Assembly: GCA_043228905.1 (NCBI GenBank)
Contig: JBHGNT010000011.1
Coordinates: forward strand, 14,880,001-14,944,000
DNA from: Azolla caroliniana
Lineage: Eukaryota; Polypodiophyta
Reading direction: 5' to 3'
Length of the DNA: 64,000 bases
Positions 31,857 to 43,899 of this stretch are shown here, in pieces (the stretch's first letter is position 1; each line of letters begins with the position of its first letter). The translations under genes and the position numbers were made by a program. The notes beneath the pieces were generated by a model, which saw only the letters and a program-made list of their open reading frames with translations, was not told where the DNA came from and did not search any database.

Positions 31857-34800
31857 AGGAAGAGCAACTACCGCACTTTCAGGCCGCTACCTCTTCCACT
31901 CGCATAGTTTGTTCCACAATGGCACGCATTCATAACCAACCCTATGAAGCATTATTAGATTCAGGGAGTACAATTTCATCAATTAGTTTAGATTTAGTAC
32001 ATTCATTGCACTTACCCACATCTAGTGCACCCCCTATTAATGTCATTTTTGGAGATAAACAAAAACTTTATCAGTCATCAATGCATGCACACTGCACATT
32101 CATACTAGCACAACACACATTCATGCATTCATTCTATGTACTACCAAGACAGCTTTTTTCTTTAACATTAGGATGTGATTGGTTTGTGAAACATGGCGCT
32201 CAACTGCATTTTGACACACAAAGGTTAGTCCTACCTCATAATAAACCATTCACCACGATCCCTTTACTTAGTGCACCGCATGTGAGTACACAGGTCATCC
32301 ATACACAGATCCATGTCGAGCCATCAGAGTCGCGTCTAGTAGACCTACGACACTTACTCAAGTCGTTTCCATCAATTTTCTGTAAAACTCAAAAAACAGC
32401 ACAAGTAAATCTACCAGTTCAACATGCCATTCCGACAACCGATGCTCCTCCAGTTCGGATGGCAACGCGACGGCGGTCCCCTCTTGATCACCAAAGGATC
32501 GCCACAGCAATCCAAGATATGCTGGAAAAAGATATTATTGAGCCATCAACAAGTGAGTGGGTATCAGAACCACATTTAGTTCGCAAAGAAGATGGATCAT
32601 TCCGATTTTGCATCGATTTCAGGCAGCTAAATAAAGTGACGAAACATGACAGGTACCCACTTCCGAGGATCGACGACTTACTAGACCAATTAGGACATTC
32701 CAGGTATTTCACATCCTTGGACCTAGCTTCTGGCTACTGGCAGATTCCCCTACACAAAGAAGACAAACATAAAACAGCATTTCGAACACAACACGGACTG
32801 TATCAGTTCAAGCGCATGCCATTTGGATTATCAGATGCTGGTAGCACATTTCAGAGGATGGCAAATAATATTTTCCAAGACTTGATTTTTCAAGGTGTTG
32901 TTTTGGTCTATCTAGATGACATATTGATTCACACAGATAGCTGGCCAAAACACATTCAGATCTTACGTGAAGTTCTCCTCCGTGTTCAAAAATACAACCT
33001 GCAATTGCAATTCAAGAAATGCAAGTGGGGTGCAACAACACTACGATTTTTAGGGTTCATGATCTCAGAAAAAGGAATACAACTAGATCCCGCAAAGACA
33101 CGAGCTGTCGCGGAATATCCGAAGCCATCCAACATAAAGTCCCTACAGAGTTTCCTAGGATTAGTGAATTTTTCACTAAGGTTTGTTCCCCATCTAGCAA
33201 CAATTACAAATCCCTTACGGAAACTATTAAAGAAGGATCAACCATACCAGTGGACCGAGGAGTGTGAGAAAAGTTTTCAGACAATCAAACAATTGATTAC
33301 CTCAGCAGCAACATTAGCATTCCCTGATTTTAGCAAGATTTTCCACCTACAGACAGATGCTTCAAATTTTGGAATTGGAGCAGTCCTTTTGCAACAAGAT
33401 GACAGTGATAGTTGGCGCCCAATTGCTTACATAAGCCGCGCACTAACAAAATCAGAGCAAAATTATTCAACAACTGAAAAAGAGTTTTTAGCCGTAGTAT
33501 GGTCATTTCAGAAATTCCATCCATACCTACATGGCACAATGGTGCAGGTGGAGACGGATCATCAACCATTGATATCCCTAATTCAGAAAACACATCCACC
33601 AGGGAGACTACTTCGGTGGGCTCTGGCTTTGCAAGAATACAAATTCACTATGATCTATAGACGTGGCCAATCCAATGTCGTGGCAGACGCCCTCTCACGG
33701 ATGGAATATCAAGCTGCTCAAGTAAGTGCGACTGATCTTCCTCTACATCAACATCAAATAAAACAGATGCAACAACAGGATCCCACAATAAAAAAAATTA
33801 TCTTACAAATTCAGGCAAGTCATGATGCACATTTACACCGAAATTTTATCATGATTGACAATATTCTATATTATGTAAGTCAGGGATGTCCACCACGATT
33901 GTATGTCCCCGAAGCATTGCGACCGACATACCTTGATTTCTATCACAGCCACCAACTATCTGGTCATTTCGGTTTCCATAAGCTTCTCCATCGAATACGC
34001 TCCATGTACTATTGGCCGAAGTTGCGACAATCCATATCAGTGTTCCTCCAATCATGTCCCACGTGTCAGGCTGTGAAGAATCCACACTCCACAAGCGGAT
34101 CGCTGACACCAATCACTGTAAAAGAACCCTTTGAGATGGTCGGTTGGGACCTCATGGGGCCATTCCCAGTTTCGCTTCAGGGCAACAGATACATACTAGT
34201 GATCACGGAATACCTCACTCGTTGGTGTGAGGCCGTTGCTCTACCTGATGCAACGGCAAATACAATGGCGAGGGCGCTCCTACAACGCATTATTTTTCCC
34301 CACGGGTGTCCACAAAAACTCCTTTCCGATCAGGGATCTCAATTTCGAAGTGAAGTTCTCAAAGTACTTGCACAAAGTTTGGGGATCAAGCAATTATTTA
34401 CATCACCATACCATCCCCAAACTAACGGGCTCACAGAAAGGATGAACAAAACTATAAAACAAGTGATAACGGCTTATGTTGATCCATTGCACCAGTCATG
34501 GGATCAGGTGCTTCCATTTGCGGTACATGCTTACAACACTTCGGTCCAAGAATCAACTCGGGTGAGTCCATTCCGAGCATTGTATGGCAGGGATCCACGA
34601 CTTCCACCAGACCCACAAGTCATCAAGATACACACCAATCACACGGATGCAACATCATGGTGGTTACATTTACAATCCAACATTCCTCTCCTTCGACGGG
34701 CACTTCAATACAACCTGACTAAGGCACAAGCACGCCAGAAGAAACATTTTGATGCCACACATCAGCCAGGAGAATTGGAAAAAGGGGACCAAGTGAGGGT

Positions 34801-35152
34801 TTATTACCCTATTCGCCGCAAAGGATTGTGCGAGTCTTTTATGCATCGTTGGCTCGGTCCTTATCAGGTCACACACCGCATCAGGACTAATACCTATCGA
34901 CTACGGAGAATAGATACAGCATCCCAAACTGTTGCACACATTTCAAGGATTAAAAAGATACCTGGATCAAGTATGCCGACCACCCTTCCACCGGTCGTAG
35001 GTAGCGAAGCAGCACAGTCCTCGGTCTCTCCCAGTTCGGTGAGCCACGAAATCGCAACACAACAGGAGCAAAACGAGTCGAATGAGGCGGAAACACCGTC
35101 AGACGAAACAGACGGAAGGGGAGAAGCAGCATCAGACACAGACCACGCATAG
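31712..35152 (+). CDS. Pol of gypsy 30569 (protease, RT, RNase H, integrase)
   Basis: The frame is open for 1146 codons; real entry is by frameshift at 31832, not at the first Met. Domains in order: protease (ALLDSGSTISSISLDLV, canonical DSG); RT (KEDGSFRFCIDFRQLNKVTK, YFTSLDLASGYWQIPL, YLDD at 32909-32920); RNase H (LQTDASNFGIGAVLLQQDD, TEKEFLAVVWSFQKF, VETDHQPL); integrase (HSHQLSGHFGFHKLLHRIRS and CPTCQ zinc finger; D-D-E in VGWDLMGPF, LLSDQGSQFRSE and NGLTERMNK; GPYQV module). It ends in a Ser/Glu-rich acidic tail without a chromodomain. No key residue is missing. Confidence 0.92.
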   Translation: MFLLQLVWACKETLQKICSIQASSKCADTSGRFNFTRRSTGKRQCGMLKEEQLPHFQAATSSTRIVCSTMARIHNQPYEALLDSGSTISSISLDLVHSLHLPTSSAPPINVIFGDKQKLYQSSMHAHCTFILAQHTFMHSFYVLPRQLFSLTLGCDWFVKHGAQLHFDTQRLVLPHNKPFTTIPLLSAPHVSTQVIHTQIHVEPSESRLVDLRHLLKSFPSIFCKTQKTAQVNLPVQHAIPTTDAPPVRMATRRRSPLDHQRIATAIQDMLEKDIIEPSTSEWVSEPHLVRKEDGSFRFCIDFRQLNKVTKHDRYPLPRIDDLLDQLGHSRYFTSLDLASGYWQIPLHKEDKHKTAFRTQHGLYQFKRMPFGLSDAGSTFQRMANNIFQDLIFQGVVLVYLDDILIHTDSWPKHIQILREVLLRVQKYNLQLQFKKCKWGATTLRFLGFMISEKGIQLDPAKTRAVAEYPKPSNIKSLQSFLGLVNFSLRFVPHLATITNPLRKLLKKDQPYQWTEECEKSFQTIKQLITSAATLAFPDFSKIFHLQTDASNFGIGAVLLQQDDSDSWRPIAYISRALTKSEQNYSTTEKEFLAVVWSFQKFHPYLHGTMVQVETDHQPLISLIQKTHPPGRLLRWALALQEYKFTMIYRRGQSNVVADALSRMEYQAAQVSATDLPLHQHQIKQMQQQDPTIKKIILQIQASHDAHLHRNFIMIDNILYYVSQGCPPRLYVPEALRPTYLDFYHSHQLSGHFGFHKLLHRIRSMYYWPKLRQSISVFLQSCPTCQAVKNPHSTSGSLTPITVKEPFEMVGWDLMGPFPVSLQGNRYILVITEYLTRWCEAVALPDATANTMARALLQRIIFPHGCPQKLLSDQGSQFRSEVLKVLAQSLGIKQLFTSPYHPQTNGLTERMNKTIKQVITAYVDPLHQSWDQVLPFAVHAYNTSVQESTRVSPFRALYGRDPRLPPDPQVIKIHTNHTDATSWWLHLQSNIPLLRRALQYNLTKAQARQKKHFDATHQPGELEKGDQVRVYYPIRRKGLCESFMHRWLGPYQVTHRIRTNTYRLRRIDTASQTVAHISRIKKIPGSSMPTTLPPVVGSEAAQSSVSPSSVSHEIATQQEQNESNEAETPSDETDGRGEAASDTDHA
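31832..31875 (+). other. -1 frameshift signal: GGGAAAC, spacer, stem-loop
   Basis: G GGA AAC stands in the gag frame (X XXY YYZ) at 31832-31838. After a 5-base spacer (GGCAA), TGCGG (31844-31848) pairs with CCGCA (31871-31875) and GTTG (31852-31855) pairs with CAAC (31865-31868). Shifting by -1 enters the open pol frame. The gag stop lies inside the stem-loop. Confidence 0.8.
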
Positions 35153-35274
35153 TGGTAGATTTGATTTTTCCTTTTGTGAAAAAGGGGAAAAGTCAAAAAA
35201 GCTCATTTTTAGGTGTCTCAACTTTGTGGTCCTCTGAGTGGGAAAGGTCCTAAGAGCTTGGCCTTCAATTTCTT

Positions 35275-35466
35275 AAAGGGGGAGGTGTCATGTGTCGGGA
35301 CCGAACCATGTGGGTTCGGTCCCAAGTCGAACGAAGACAAATCAAGAAGTGTTAGAGTTAGTTAGAGGTCGAATCAAGAATGTAATTAGATGAACATGAA
35401 TGTATAAATAGAGTGAATGATGAATGGAAATGGAGGAGTATTTGGTTCTAATATGTGTACATTACA
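35275..35466 (+). repeat. Polypurine tract and 3' LTR of gypsy 30569
   Basis: AAAGGGGGAGG at 35275-35285, then the 181-bp LTR (35286-35466). TATAAATA is at 35403-35410. The 11-bp hairpin is preserved unchanged. Confidence 0.95.
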
Positions 35467-35818
35467 ATATATACATATATACATATATACATATATGTAC
35501 ATTCATGCATGAACATACATACATTGCATATGCATATATTACAATTGCATATACATACATGTACATTGACATATGCATGTACAATTGAATCATGTACATT
35601 GACATATGCATATACATACATACATTACATATGCATACACATATGACATATGTACATTCATACATGGACATACCTATATTCATTTATACATTAGATATAT
35701 ATGTACATAAATATTATGCACATATTACAATCACACATCCATACACATTGAATCATGTACATTGTCATATGGATATATGCATACAAATACATACATGCAT
35801 CCATACACATACACACAT

Positions 35819-35875
<57 letters not shown>

Positions 35876-37479
35876 TACATACATACATACATACTATGCA
35901 TACATACATGACATATGCATATATGCATACACATATATTAGATACACACACACATACGTATATATATATATATTACACATAAACATACATACATATTACA
36001 AACAAACATCCACACACACACATATATGCACATATGCATTCACATAAAAATATACATACATTACATATTCATACACATATGTGCATTCATACATGGACAT
36101 GCATATATTCATTTATACATTGCTACATGTATATACGTATTTATGGTTACAATGATATGTGTATAAATTTTACAAACATACACTCATACACATACATACA
36201 TACATATTCCACATATCAGCATATATGTAGGTCACATGGGGTCATACAAACTAGAATATGTACATATATACATACATATTACGCACATATTACAAACAAA
36301 CATCCACATACATACATTACATATTACATATATACGCATTCTACATTCATACATTACACATGTACATATATTCATTCATACATACATTATTACATACATT
36401 ACATATTACATATTAGATATATACACATATGTATGTATACATATTGTGCACATGCACACCACAATATATATATATTCATTCATACATACATCACATATGT
36501 ACATTATATACATATACATACATACATTGCATATTGCATATACACGTATGTACATTCATACATACATACATTACCTATTACACATTAGATATATACGCAT
36601 ATGTATGTATACATATTGTGCACATGCACACCACAATATATATATTCGTACATACATACATTACATATTGCATATACATGTATGTACATTCATACATAGA
36701 TACATTACATATTACATATTAGATATATACACATATTATGTATGTATACATATATGATATATATATTCATTCATACATACATGCATTACATATTAGATAT
36801 TAGATATATACACATATTATGTATGTATACATATATATATTCATTCATACATACATACATTACATATTACATATTAGATATATACACATATGTATGTATA
36901 CATATATATATGTACATTATATACATATTCATACATAGATGCATTACATATTACATATTAGATATATACATATATGTATGTATACATATATATAGGTACA
37001 TTATATACATATTCATACATAGATGCATTACATATTACATATTAGATATATACACATATGTATGTATACATATATATATGTACATTATATACATATTCAT
37101 ATACATATCCATACATACATTCATGAAAGCATACATATATTCATGCATTCAAATTTCATATATTCATTCATTCATAGATACATACATTCATAGTCAACAT
37201 AACATTGATACATTCACATTTTGAAATTTTGAGTTTTGCTGCCCCATTTTGCCGCTTAATGCTGCCTCCTCTACTCTCTTGGTTTTGCCGCCTTTGTTCT
37301 CCTCTTTGTTGTTGCCTCTATTCTTCTCGTTTTTGTTGCCTCTACTCTCATTGCAACTTCCTTTGTTCTCTTCATATTGACATTGCCGCGTCTGCTCGCC
37401 TCGTTGTGCCACCATTGGTCGCCTCTATCCTCTGTAGTTGCTGCCACAATTACTATTCATAAAACATTTACAGGCATGT
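35467..37479. repeat. TACATA satellite with an ~84-bp tandem unit
   Basis: No gene is seen. A 44-bp (CA)n tract lies at about 35829-35873. From about 36700 to 37110 a unit of roughly 84 bp (containing CATTACATATTACATATTAG) repeats in tandem. 37201-37460 is less repetitive, CT-rich sequence with TTTTGCCGCC-like words and no convincing coding frame. Confidence 0.75.
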
Positions 37480-37548
37480 AAAAGAATACACACACGGACA
37501 CAACACATACACACATGCAATGCAATACATACATATGCACATATATAG

Positions 37549-37583
<35 letters not shown>

Positions 37584-38305
37584 CACATTCATACAAACAC
37601 ATGCAATATAATACATACATATGCACATGTATAGAACATATACTCACACACACACACACACACACACACATATAACACATACACATATACATATATACAC
37701 ATGCAATACAATACATACATATGCACATATATATAACACACAAACAACACATACACATATACATATATACACATGCAATACAATACATACATATGCACAT
37801 ATATATAACACACAAACAACACATACACATATACATATATACACATGCAATACAATACATACATATGCACATATATATAACACACAAACAACACATACAC
37901 ATATACATATATACACATACATATGCACATGTATAGAACATATACTCTCTCACACACACATATATAACACATAGACATATACATATACATATATACACAT
38001 GCAATACAATACATACATATGCGCATATATATAACACACATACACATATACATATACACACATGCAATACAATACATACATATGGACATATATATAACAC
38101 ATACATACACACATGCAATACAATACATACATATGCAGATGTATAGAACATATACTCACACACACACACACATATAACACATACACATATACATATATAC
38201 ACATGCAATACAATACATACATATGCACATATATATAACACACACAAACAACACATACACACACACACACATGCAATACAATACATACATATGCACATGT
38301 ATAGA

Positions 38306-38360
<55 letters not shown>

Positions 38361-38582
38361 ACACACATTCAATACAATACATACATACACACATACAATA
38401 CAATACAATACATACATATGCACATATATATAACACACACAAACAACACATACATACACACACATGCAATACAATACATGCATATGCACATGTATAGAGC
38501 ATATACTCACACACACATCTAACACATACATACATGCATACACACATTCCATACATACAATACAATACATACATATGCACAT

Positions 38583-38620
<38 letters not shown>

Positions 38621-38975
38621 TACACACATTCCATACATACAATATAATACATACATATGCACATGTATAGAACATTCACACACACATTCCCTACATACAA
38701 TACAATACATATATACATATGCACATGTATAGAACATTCACACACACATTCCATACATACAATACAATACATACATATGCACATGTATAGAACATTCACA
38801 CACACAAACACACACACATTACATACATATAACACATGCATTACAATACGATATGTAAATACATACACATGCAATTCAATGAATACAATACAATATGTAC
38901 ACACATACATACATAACATGGAATACAATACAATACATACATATGCGTGCACGCGCGTGCGCACACACACACACG
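37480..38975. repeat. 72-bp CA-rich minisatellite array
   Basis: The unit contains ATGCAATACAATACATACAT, then CACATATATATAACACACAA. It recurs at an exact 72-bp period at 37701, 37773 and 37845, with longer and shorter variants to about 38970. Because 72 is a multiple of three, stop-free frames arise on both strands (up to 549 codons on the minus strand). These are not taken as genes. Confidence 0.85.
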
Positions 38976-40920
38976 TGTGCTTGCAAATGTTAATTGCAAG
39001 GTTAAAATATGTGATTTCGGATTGACAAGAGTTGTATTTCATGACAGCCCAACGACTATATTCTAGACAATATAGTAATCTATTTAAATATACACATTTC
39101 ATGTTCTTAACACACAATTTGCAATCTTTAGGTGCTAAGAGATAATTAACTTATTATTTTGCAAAGAAGGTACACTCTCATTGAACTTGTTTCATCTTTG
39201 ATGAATATGAAAGTAGAGTTTGTGCTTGTATTTTTTCTAGTTTGAGTCCAAGAAGAGATTGCTAAAAGTTTTACTAGTTTTTGTGAAGACCTTAGTAAAT
39301 CATTACTTCAAGGGCTTAGCTAAGGTAACCCATCAGTAAGTTGGAGTTTGAATTCGAGAGGAGAAGAGTTTCAAAAAAGGATGTAAGGGAACTCATATAT
39401 CGAGAGGTAATATAAACTTTGGTTTACTGTATAATTTCATCATTATAATGGTATTGATTGAGCCTTCTCTAATTTTTATGAAGATTCTTTTTTTTATTGC
39501 CATTATTAGATCCTTGAGTATCATCTACGTATGCTCAAGGATTGTTTGAGTGGAGGGGATAAGCCCAACTTTTTGTATCCCAAGTTTCTATTGAATTATT
39601 TTTCCAAGGATGCCTTAGATATGATATATCATCTATAGAAACCATATAAGAGTTATATGAGGCCCATTGGTGTAGGTACATACTTGTGTCCCACGTTATG
39701 AACATTAATAACTTGACTTATTCTCAAATAGGTTTCTGAATTTTATAGCAAGAAATTTGAAACCCCCAAAAATTTGGAAAAGAATATATTTTGGATAAAA
39801 TTTAGAATTTTTTTTGAACGTAAGTCATTAATATTTGAAATACATAAGCTAAGATTGGATTGTTTTGTCATAAAGAAAGTATAAGAGCTTTGTTTGGACC
39901 CAATTATATAGAAGTCCTATATCAATGATCCTTAATAACTATTTTGGTATTTTTTATGATGATTCTGTTTATGAGTTACTGATTTTGATAGAAATGCAAC
40001 TTTTGCTTTTCCTCATTCCTTGCATGAACTACTCAGAAGGAAACGAGTAACCAAGAGAGCAACAAGCGTCATCCTCCCTGAAAGGTCATATTATTGAGAT
40101 TCAAAAAGAAAGTATGAAACAAACCAAGGATGTGGAGAGGGCGTAGAGTGATGTTATGGTTATAATACAGGTCCAACATTGAAGATAGAAACTACATGAA
40201 ATTTATAACCTAAAATAAGCTTCTTTGGGTTTTCTATTTATATAGTTGGTCTTTATGAAGATAACCTTTATTGTAAAAAGTATTTTAAGTAGACATTGAA
40301 CAACAAAATGATTAATTTTATCTCATTTTTACAGTGTGATGTCTTACATTTCAAATGGAAATATAACTTATGTTGTCATTTGCTTGATCAATGTATTTGG
40401 GAAAAAATAATGTAGTGGCTTCTTATGAGTTTATCCATTAAACCAAACATAATGTTAATTTGTTAGTAATTTCATTATTGATATGCATTTGGATTGTCCC
40501 ATGTGTGCCCTTTGAGATATGCATGTCAAGTTCAAGATAGATTTTTTTGTAAATTACATTCTTTTTTATCACATCATATTCTTCATATGTTTAAATAAAC
40601 TATTGACATGAACTTATATGTGGCTTATATATGATATACCTCTAATGTTTTTGGGTAATGTTTTTGAATTGTTTGTGCATTACTATATACTTTACACATT
40701 GTGTTTTCAATTTATGTGGTACTTGATGAAGCATTTCTACAAAATTGCATATGCTCTTTAATGTTCTTTCACAAATTTGTGATCCATTCTAGGTCTCTTG
40801 GATTAGAAACTATGTGTGCATGTATATTTTCTATGTAAGGGCATTTAAAATAGGTGGTTATCAAAAAATATATTGGTAATAGGGGGTATTTTTATTAATC
40901 TTTTTTTTACAAAAGGGCCT
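38976..40920. other. AT-rich, low-repeat stretch without recognisable gene
   Basis: About 1.9 kb of AT-rich sequence has no frame above a few dozen codons and no LTR, RT or RNA-gene signature. It is unlike the flanking satellites in composition and may be intergenic or intronic host DNA, or a very old insertion. Confidence 0.4.
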
Positions 40921-41420
40921 CTAAAATAGTAAAAAACATACGTATAAGGGCTTTATAAATGATGTCATGAACGCACGTGATACAACCTTCTTATATATAG
41001 TGGAGTCCCTGGGACATATGCAAGGTCTGGTCGGGTCACCACCATTGCGTACATGAAACTTTCTACAGCTGATGCGTAGGGTATTATGCTCATGTGCTTT
41101 CTCTCCTTTTTTGTGGATGGAGAATCTTTGTCCCATAGTTGGAGTGACATCGGAAGTGGTGTTGGTGCTGGCTTTGAATTCTCCATATTGAAGCGCCTCT
41201 AACATCTTTCAGATGTAGTCAGACTGGGAGAGCCAGAGAGTCTTTGTAGATTTTGATTTCACTCGATCCTCATGCCCAATATGCGTTGGGCTTGTTCGAG
41301 TTCCTTCATCGCAAATTTCTTGTGAAGGCTCCACTTTAGCTTTCCGATTTCGTCTTGATTGCTCCTTGCAATCAGCATGTCAGCGCCATATAGGATGAGG
41401 TAGATCTAGGACTCATCGGC
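40921..41420 (-). pseudogene. Copia RT C-terminal fragment
   Basis: On the minus strand, LLYGADMLIARSNQ stands at the place of the YVDDMLI active site (VD replaced by GA). KFAMKELEQAQRILGMRIE follows, then MENSKPAPTPLPMSLQLWDK and YASAVESFMYAMVVTRPDLA in shifted frames. This is the RT thumb/connection of a copia pol, badly decayed. It is cut on the right by the copia LTR at 41477. Confidence 0.75.
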
Positions 41421-41476
41421 CAATTGCTGAGTTTACATACACGGGCCGGAATCGGATTGGATGTAGACAAGCTATT

Positions 41477-41534
41477 TGTAAATAATCGAGGGTGCTTCTA
41501 TGCAGTGGAAGAATTGTGTGTCTGTGTGTGTGTG

Positions 41535-41574
<40 letters not shown>

Positions 41575-41840
41575 GAAAACTGTATTACAAGAAAAACAAG
41601 AATGACCAACAATTACAAAGAGAAGGAGAAGATGCTTACATAGTCACCTTCTCTCTAGGTTCTCTCACTAGAGTCGCCTCTTGGGAAGGAGGTGAAGTCT
41701 TAACTACCTAAAGATTATGTTTCATAGAACATTAATATCCTATGACGCACTAGTTACTATAGAAGGAGGTGGGCTGTTCACACACTTGAGTATCCTAGAG
41801 TGTGTTCCCACGCACGGGAAGTTGAGTTTGATTCTCAACA
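41477..41840 (-). repeat. Copia 3' LTR related to the 24629 family
   Basis: On the minus strand it runs from TGTTGAGAATCAAACTC (41840) to GATTATTTACA (41477). It contains (CT)n and (CA)n tracts as in the 24629 LTRs. Its inner boundary region (TTTGATTCTCAACA plus GCCC..TTCAAACA) is repeated about 103 bp further in, at 41928-41965. Confidence 0.7.
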
Positions 41841-41899
41841 AGCCCCTTCAAACACAACTTCTGGTTGTCGGGTGGTTGGTTCAGACTAGTCTTTGAGTC

Positions 41900-42345
41900 G
41901 GCTTCAACTTCGAATGACTGAGTTTGATTCTCAACATGCCCTTCAAACATAATTTCCAGTTGTTGGGTGCGTTTCGGCTTCGAATGACCGGTTCACTCCT
42001 GCTGCTCCTTACTCCCCCTCAAGCTCAGCTGGTCAATGGGCGAAAGACCCAGGTTCGTCGTGAATTGCCACAGATTGTCGACTCCTAGGGCCTTGGTGAA
42101 GATGTCGGTCGTCTACAGGTTCGTGATCATTGATGATGTGATGTAGGTCGACATCCTCGGCCAGAACACGCTCTCGGATGAAGTGATAGTGCACTTCGAT
42201 GTGCTTGGTCCGAGCATGGAAAATTGGGTTTCAGGCCAGGTGGATGTTGCTCATGTTGTCGCAATACAGGAGAATCAGATCCTTGATGGGAACACTCAGG
42301 TCCTTCAGTATTCTCTAGAGCCAAACAACTTCACATGCGGCTACG
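41900..42345 (-). pseudogene. Copia RNase H C-terminus (24629 family)
   Basis: The minus strand reads AAVAACEVVWL, then RILKDLSVPIKDL, LLYCDNMSNIHLA and HARTKHIEVHYHFIRERVLA, nearly the same as the RNase H end of the element at 24629. Stops and frameshifts follow. Upstream, at 42346, the frame is fused to unrelated coiled-coil sequence instead of the STEAEYRG segment expected. Confidence 0.8.
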
Positions 42346-43640
42346 GCCGCAAAAATGTGCAAAATGTTCAGCTCGGTCGGAGTCGATTCGCGTTCGCCTA
42401 TTGGGTTCGGGGTCGGGGTCGGATCCATCTTGAAGGTGTCCTTGTTGCGTTCGTTCTCCTATGGTGTCTCATGGGGTAGTGGATGGGAAGGGGTGCTGGG
42501 CTGCACATGTTGCTCTGTGATCTCTAGAAGCTCCTCAGCTGGCTGTTGCTCGGTGTTGTTTGCGTCCAGCATGGGCTCCATGGATGGTTTCCATTCCTTC
42601 ACTATTTCTTGCTCTTTCTCCGCTTGCACCCGTGCAGTGTCGTATGCTTCCATTTCTAGTGCGAAGTGGATTTGATCTTCGCTGAATTCTTCCAGAAGCT
42701 ACATTATTTTAGCGGAGTGTTGCTCAATGAGTGCCTTGCAGTCCCCTACAAGGTCTGTCCAAATAGCGCTAACGCTTTCCTCGTCGAGTTTGTAGAACCC
42801 ACAACCTTCTTTCCTTCGGTTCTCCTGGTCCTCTTGAAACATCTGAAGTTCAGCGGCTTGCGTGAACCAGTCGTCCCAGCCTCATTGCAGTTTGTCTGCG
42901 ATCATGCTGATGACTGATTCCTTCCGATTGGCGAGCAACGTCTGGATCCTTTCGACAGACATCTCCATTTTTGTCCGCATATGCTATATGGTCTCCTCAA
43001 GTTGCTTAATCGTACATGCAGCGCACCCTAATTGAATGGGTCTTGAATGAGACCCATGTTTGTCTGCAAGATTTTTAATTCCTTCTCGTGCAACTCCAGG
43101 ACCTCCATACACGTCATTTCTAGCCACATTCGGGATTGTATTTCCTCCAGCAATTTGCTCTCGGTTGCCATCTGTTCCTCGTACACTCCTTCTACATTGT
43201 CTTAGTCTCCCTTAGTTCCTCGAGCGTTTGTTCAGCCCGTGTGGTGGTCTGTTTTTGTTCGTCGAGAGCAGCTAAAGTCTGGTTGTGTGCGAACATCGAC
43301 ACATCCAACTTCTCTTGGAGTGCTTTTACACTCTTCCGGGTAGTAGCCCGAATGCTCGTTTGGCGATCCGATGATTGGCGGTGTTCGGACCAGAGCTGTT
43401 CGATCTCCATCTCGACAATTGTGGCCGCTTTCTTTGCCCTCACCGTCAGTGCCTGCTATGCTTCTTCTTCCTCGCGTAGTGCCTAGATTTCGATTGTGGT
43501 GGGGCCATATGTGGTGGCACCGTAGTCAATTTGGCTTCCTGCAACTACTGTTCTAATTGGGTGATCATGTTTTGCATGTCTTGCAGTTGCCGCTTAATCT
43601 CTTTTGTCGTTCGCCGCGATTGCTTGTTTTTGTAGGCCAT
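42346..43640 (-). pseudogene. Decayed coiled-coil coding region, origin unknown
   Basis: From ATG 43640 the minus strand reads MAYKNKQSRRTTKEIKRQLQ then DMQNMITQLEQ, a stop, and LQEAKLTTV. Other frames carry RAKKAATIVEMEIEQLWSEH, ALQEKLDVSMFAHNQTLAAL and EKEQEIVKEWKPSMEPMLDA. Charged heptad-like residues recur across about 1.3 kb, interrupted by at least five frame changes. It starts 9 bp inside a copia LTR end and runs into a copia RNase H fragment. It is not a recognised gag. It could be a captured host coiled-coil gene or an unusual gag. No function is proposed. Confidence 0.45.
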
Positions 43641-43648
43641 GTCTTTTG

Positions 43649-43899
43649 TGTTAGGATTGCGACCAACTACAATTGGTTTCACTTCCAAATATTCAAGTGC
43701 AAAGATCAAGACAGATAGTACACGGACAGAAAAAACGAGAAGGCAAAAAACACAATTACAGAGACAATATTTTAGGTGGAAAACCCGAAAGGAAAAACCA
43801 CGAGAGTCCTCGAACTCCGAACTAGATCACTATAAGGGGAGGAGTACAACGAGACGCTCCAAGGCAACTAACTTGAGCTCTCCATCATTAGACAAATGG
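43649..43899 (-). repeat. Copia 3' LTR, distal part (split by A3)
   Basis: It ends (minus strand) CAATCCTAACA at 43649 and contains the GTGGTTTTTCC and GGGTTTTCCACC words of copia LTRs. The other part is at 50222-50540. ATGG (43896-43899) is the duplication made by A3. Confidence 0.7.

Larger units (their letters stand above)
30569..35466 (+). mobile_element. Compact intact Ty3/gypsy element (181-bp LTRs)
   Basis: This 4.9 kb element has two 181-bp LTRs differing at two positions, an uninterrupted gag, an overlapping pol in the -1 frame, and a polypurine tract. Flanks are ATAT on both sides, but the surroundings are low-complexity, so the duplication is weakly supported. All catalytic motifs looked for are present and no stop breaks either frame, making this the best candidate for a recently active element in the window. 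No chromodomain is present. Confidence 0.95.

Noticed and set aside
22891-38975. CRISPR-like array among the regular repeats
   Set aside because: Repeats are low-complexity satellite and minisatellite without constant repeats alternating with unique spacers, in a eukaryotic retrotransposon context.
37468-39117. 549-codon minus-strand open frame, Cys/Tyr-rich
   Set aside because: It is the translation of a 72-bp tandem repeat and (CA)n tracts, with no non-repeat domain. Openness follows from the period being a multiple of three.
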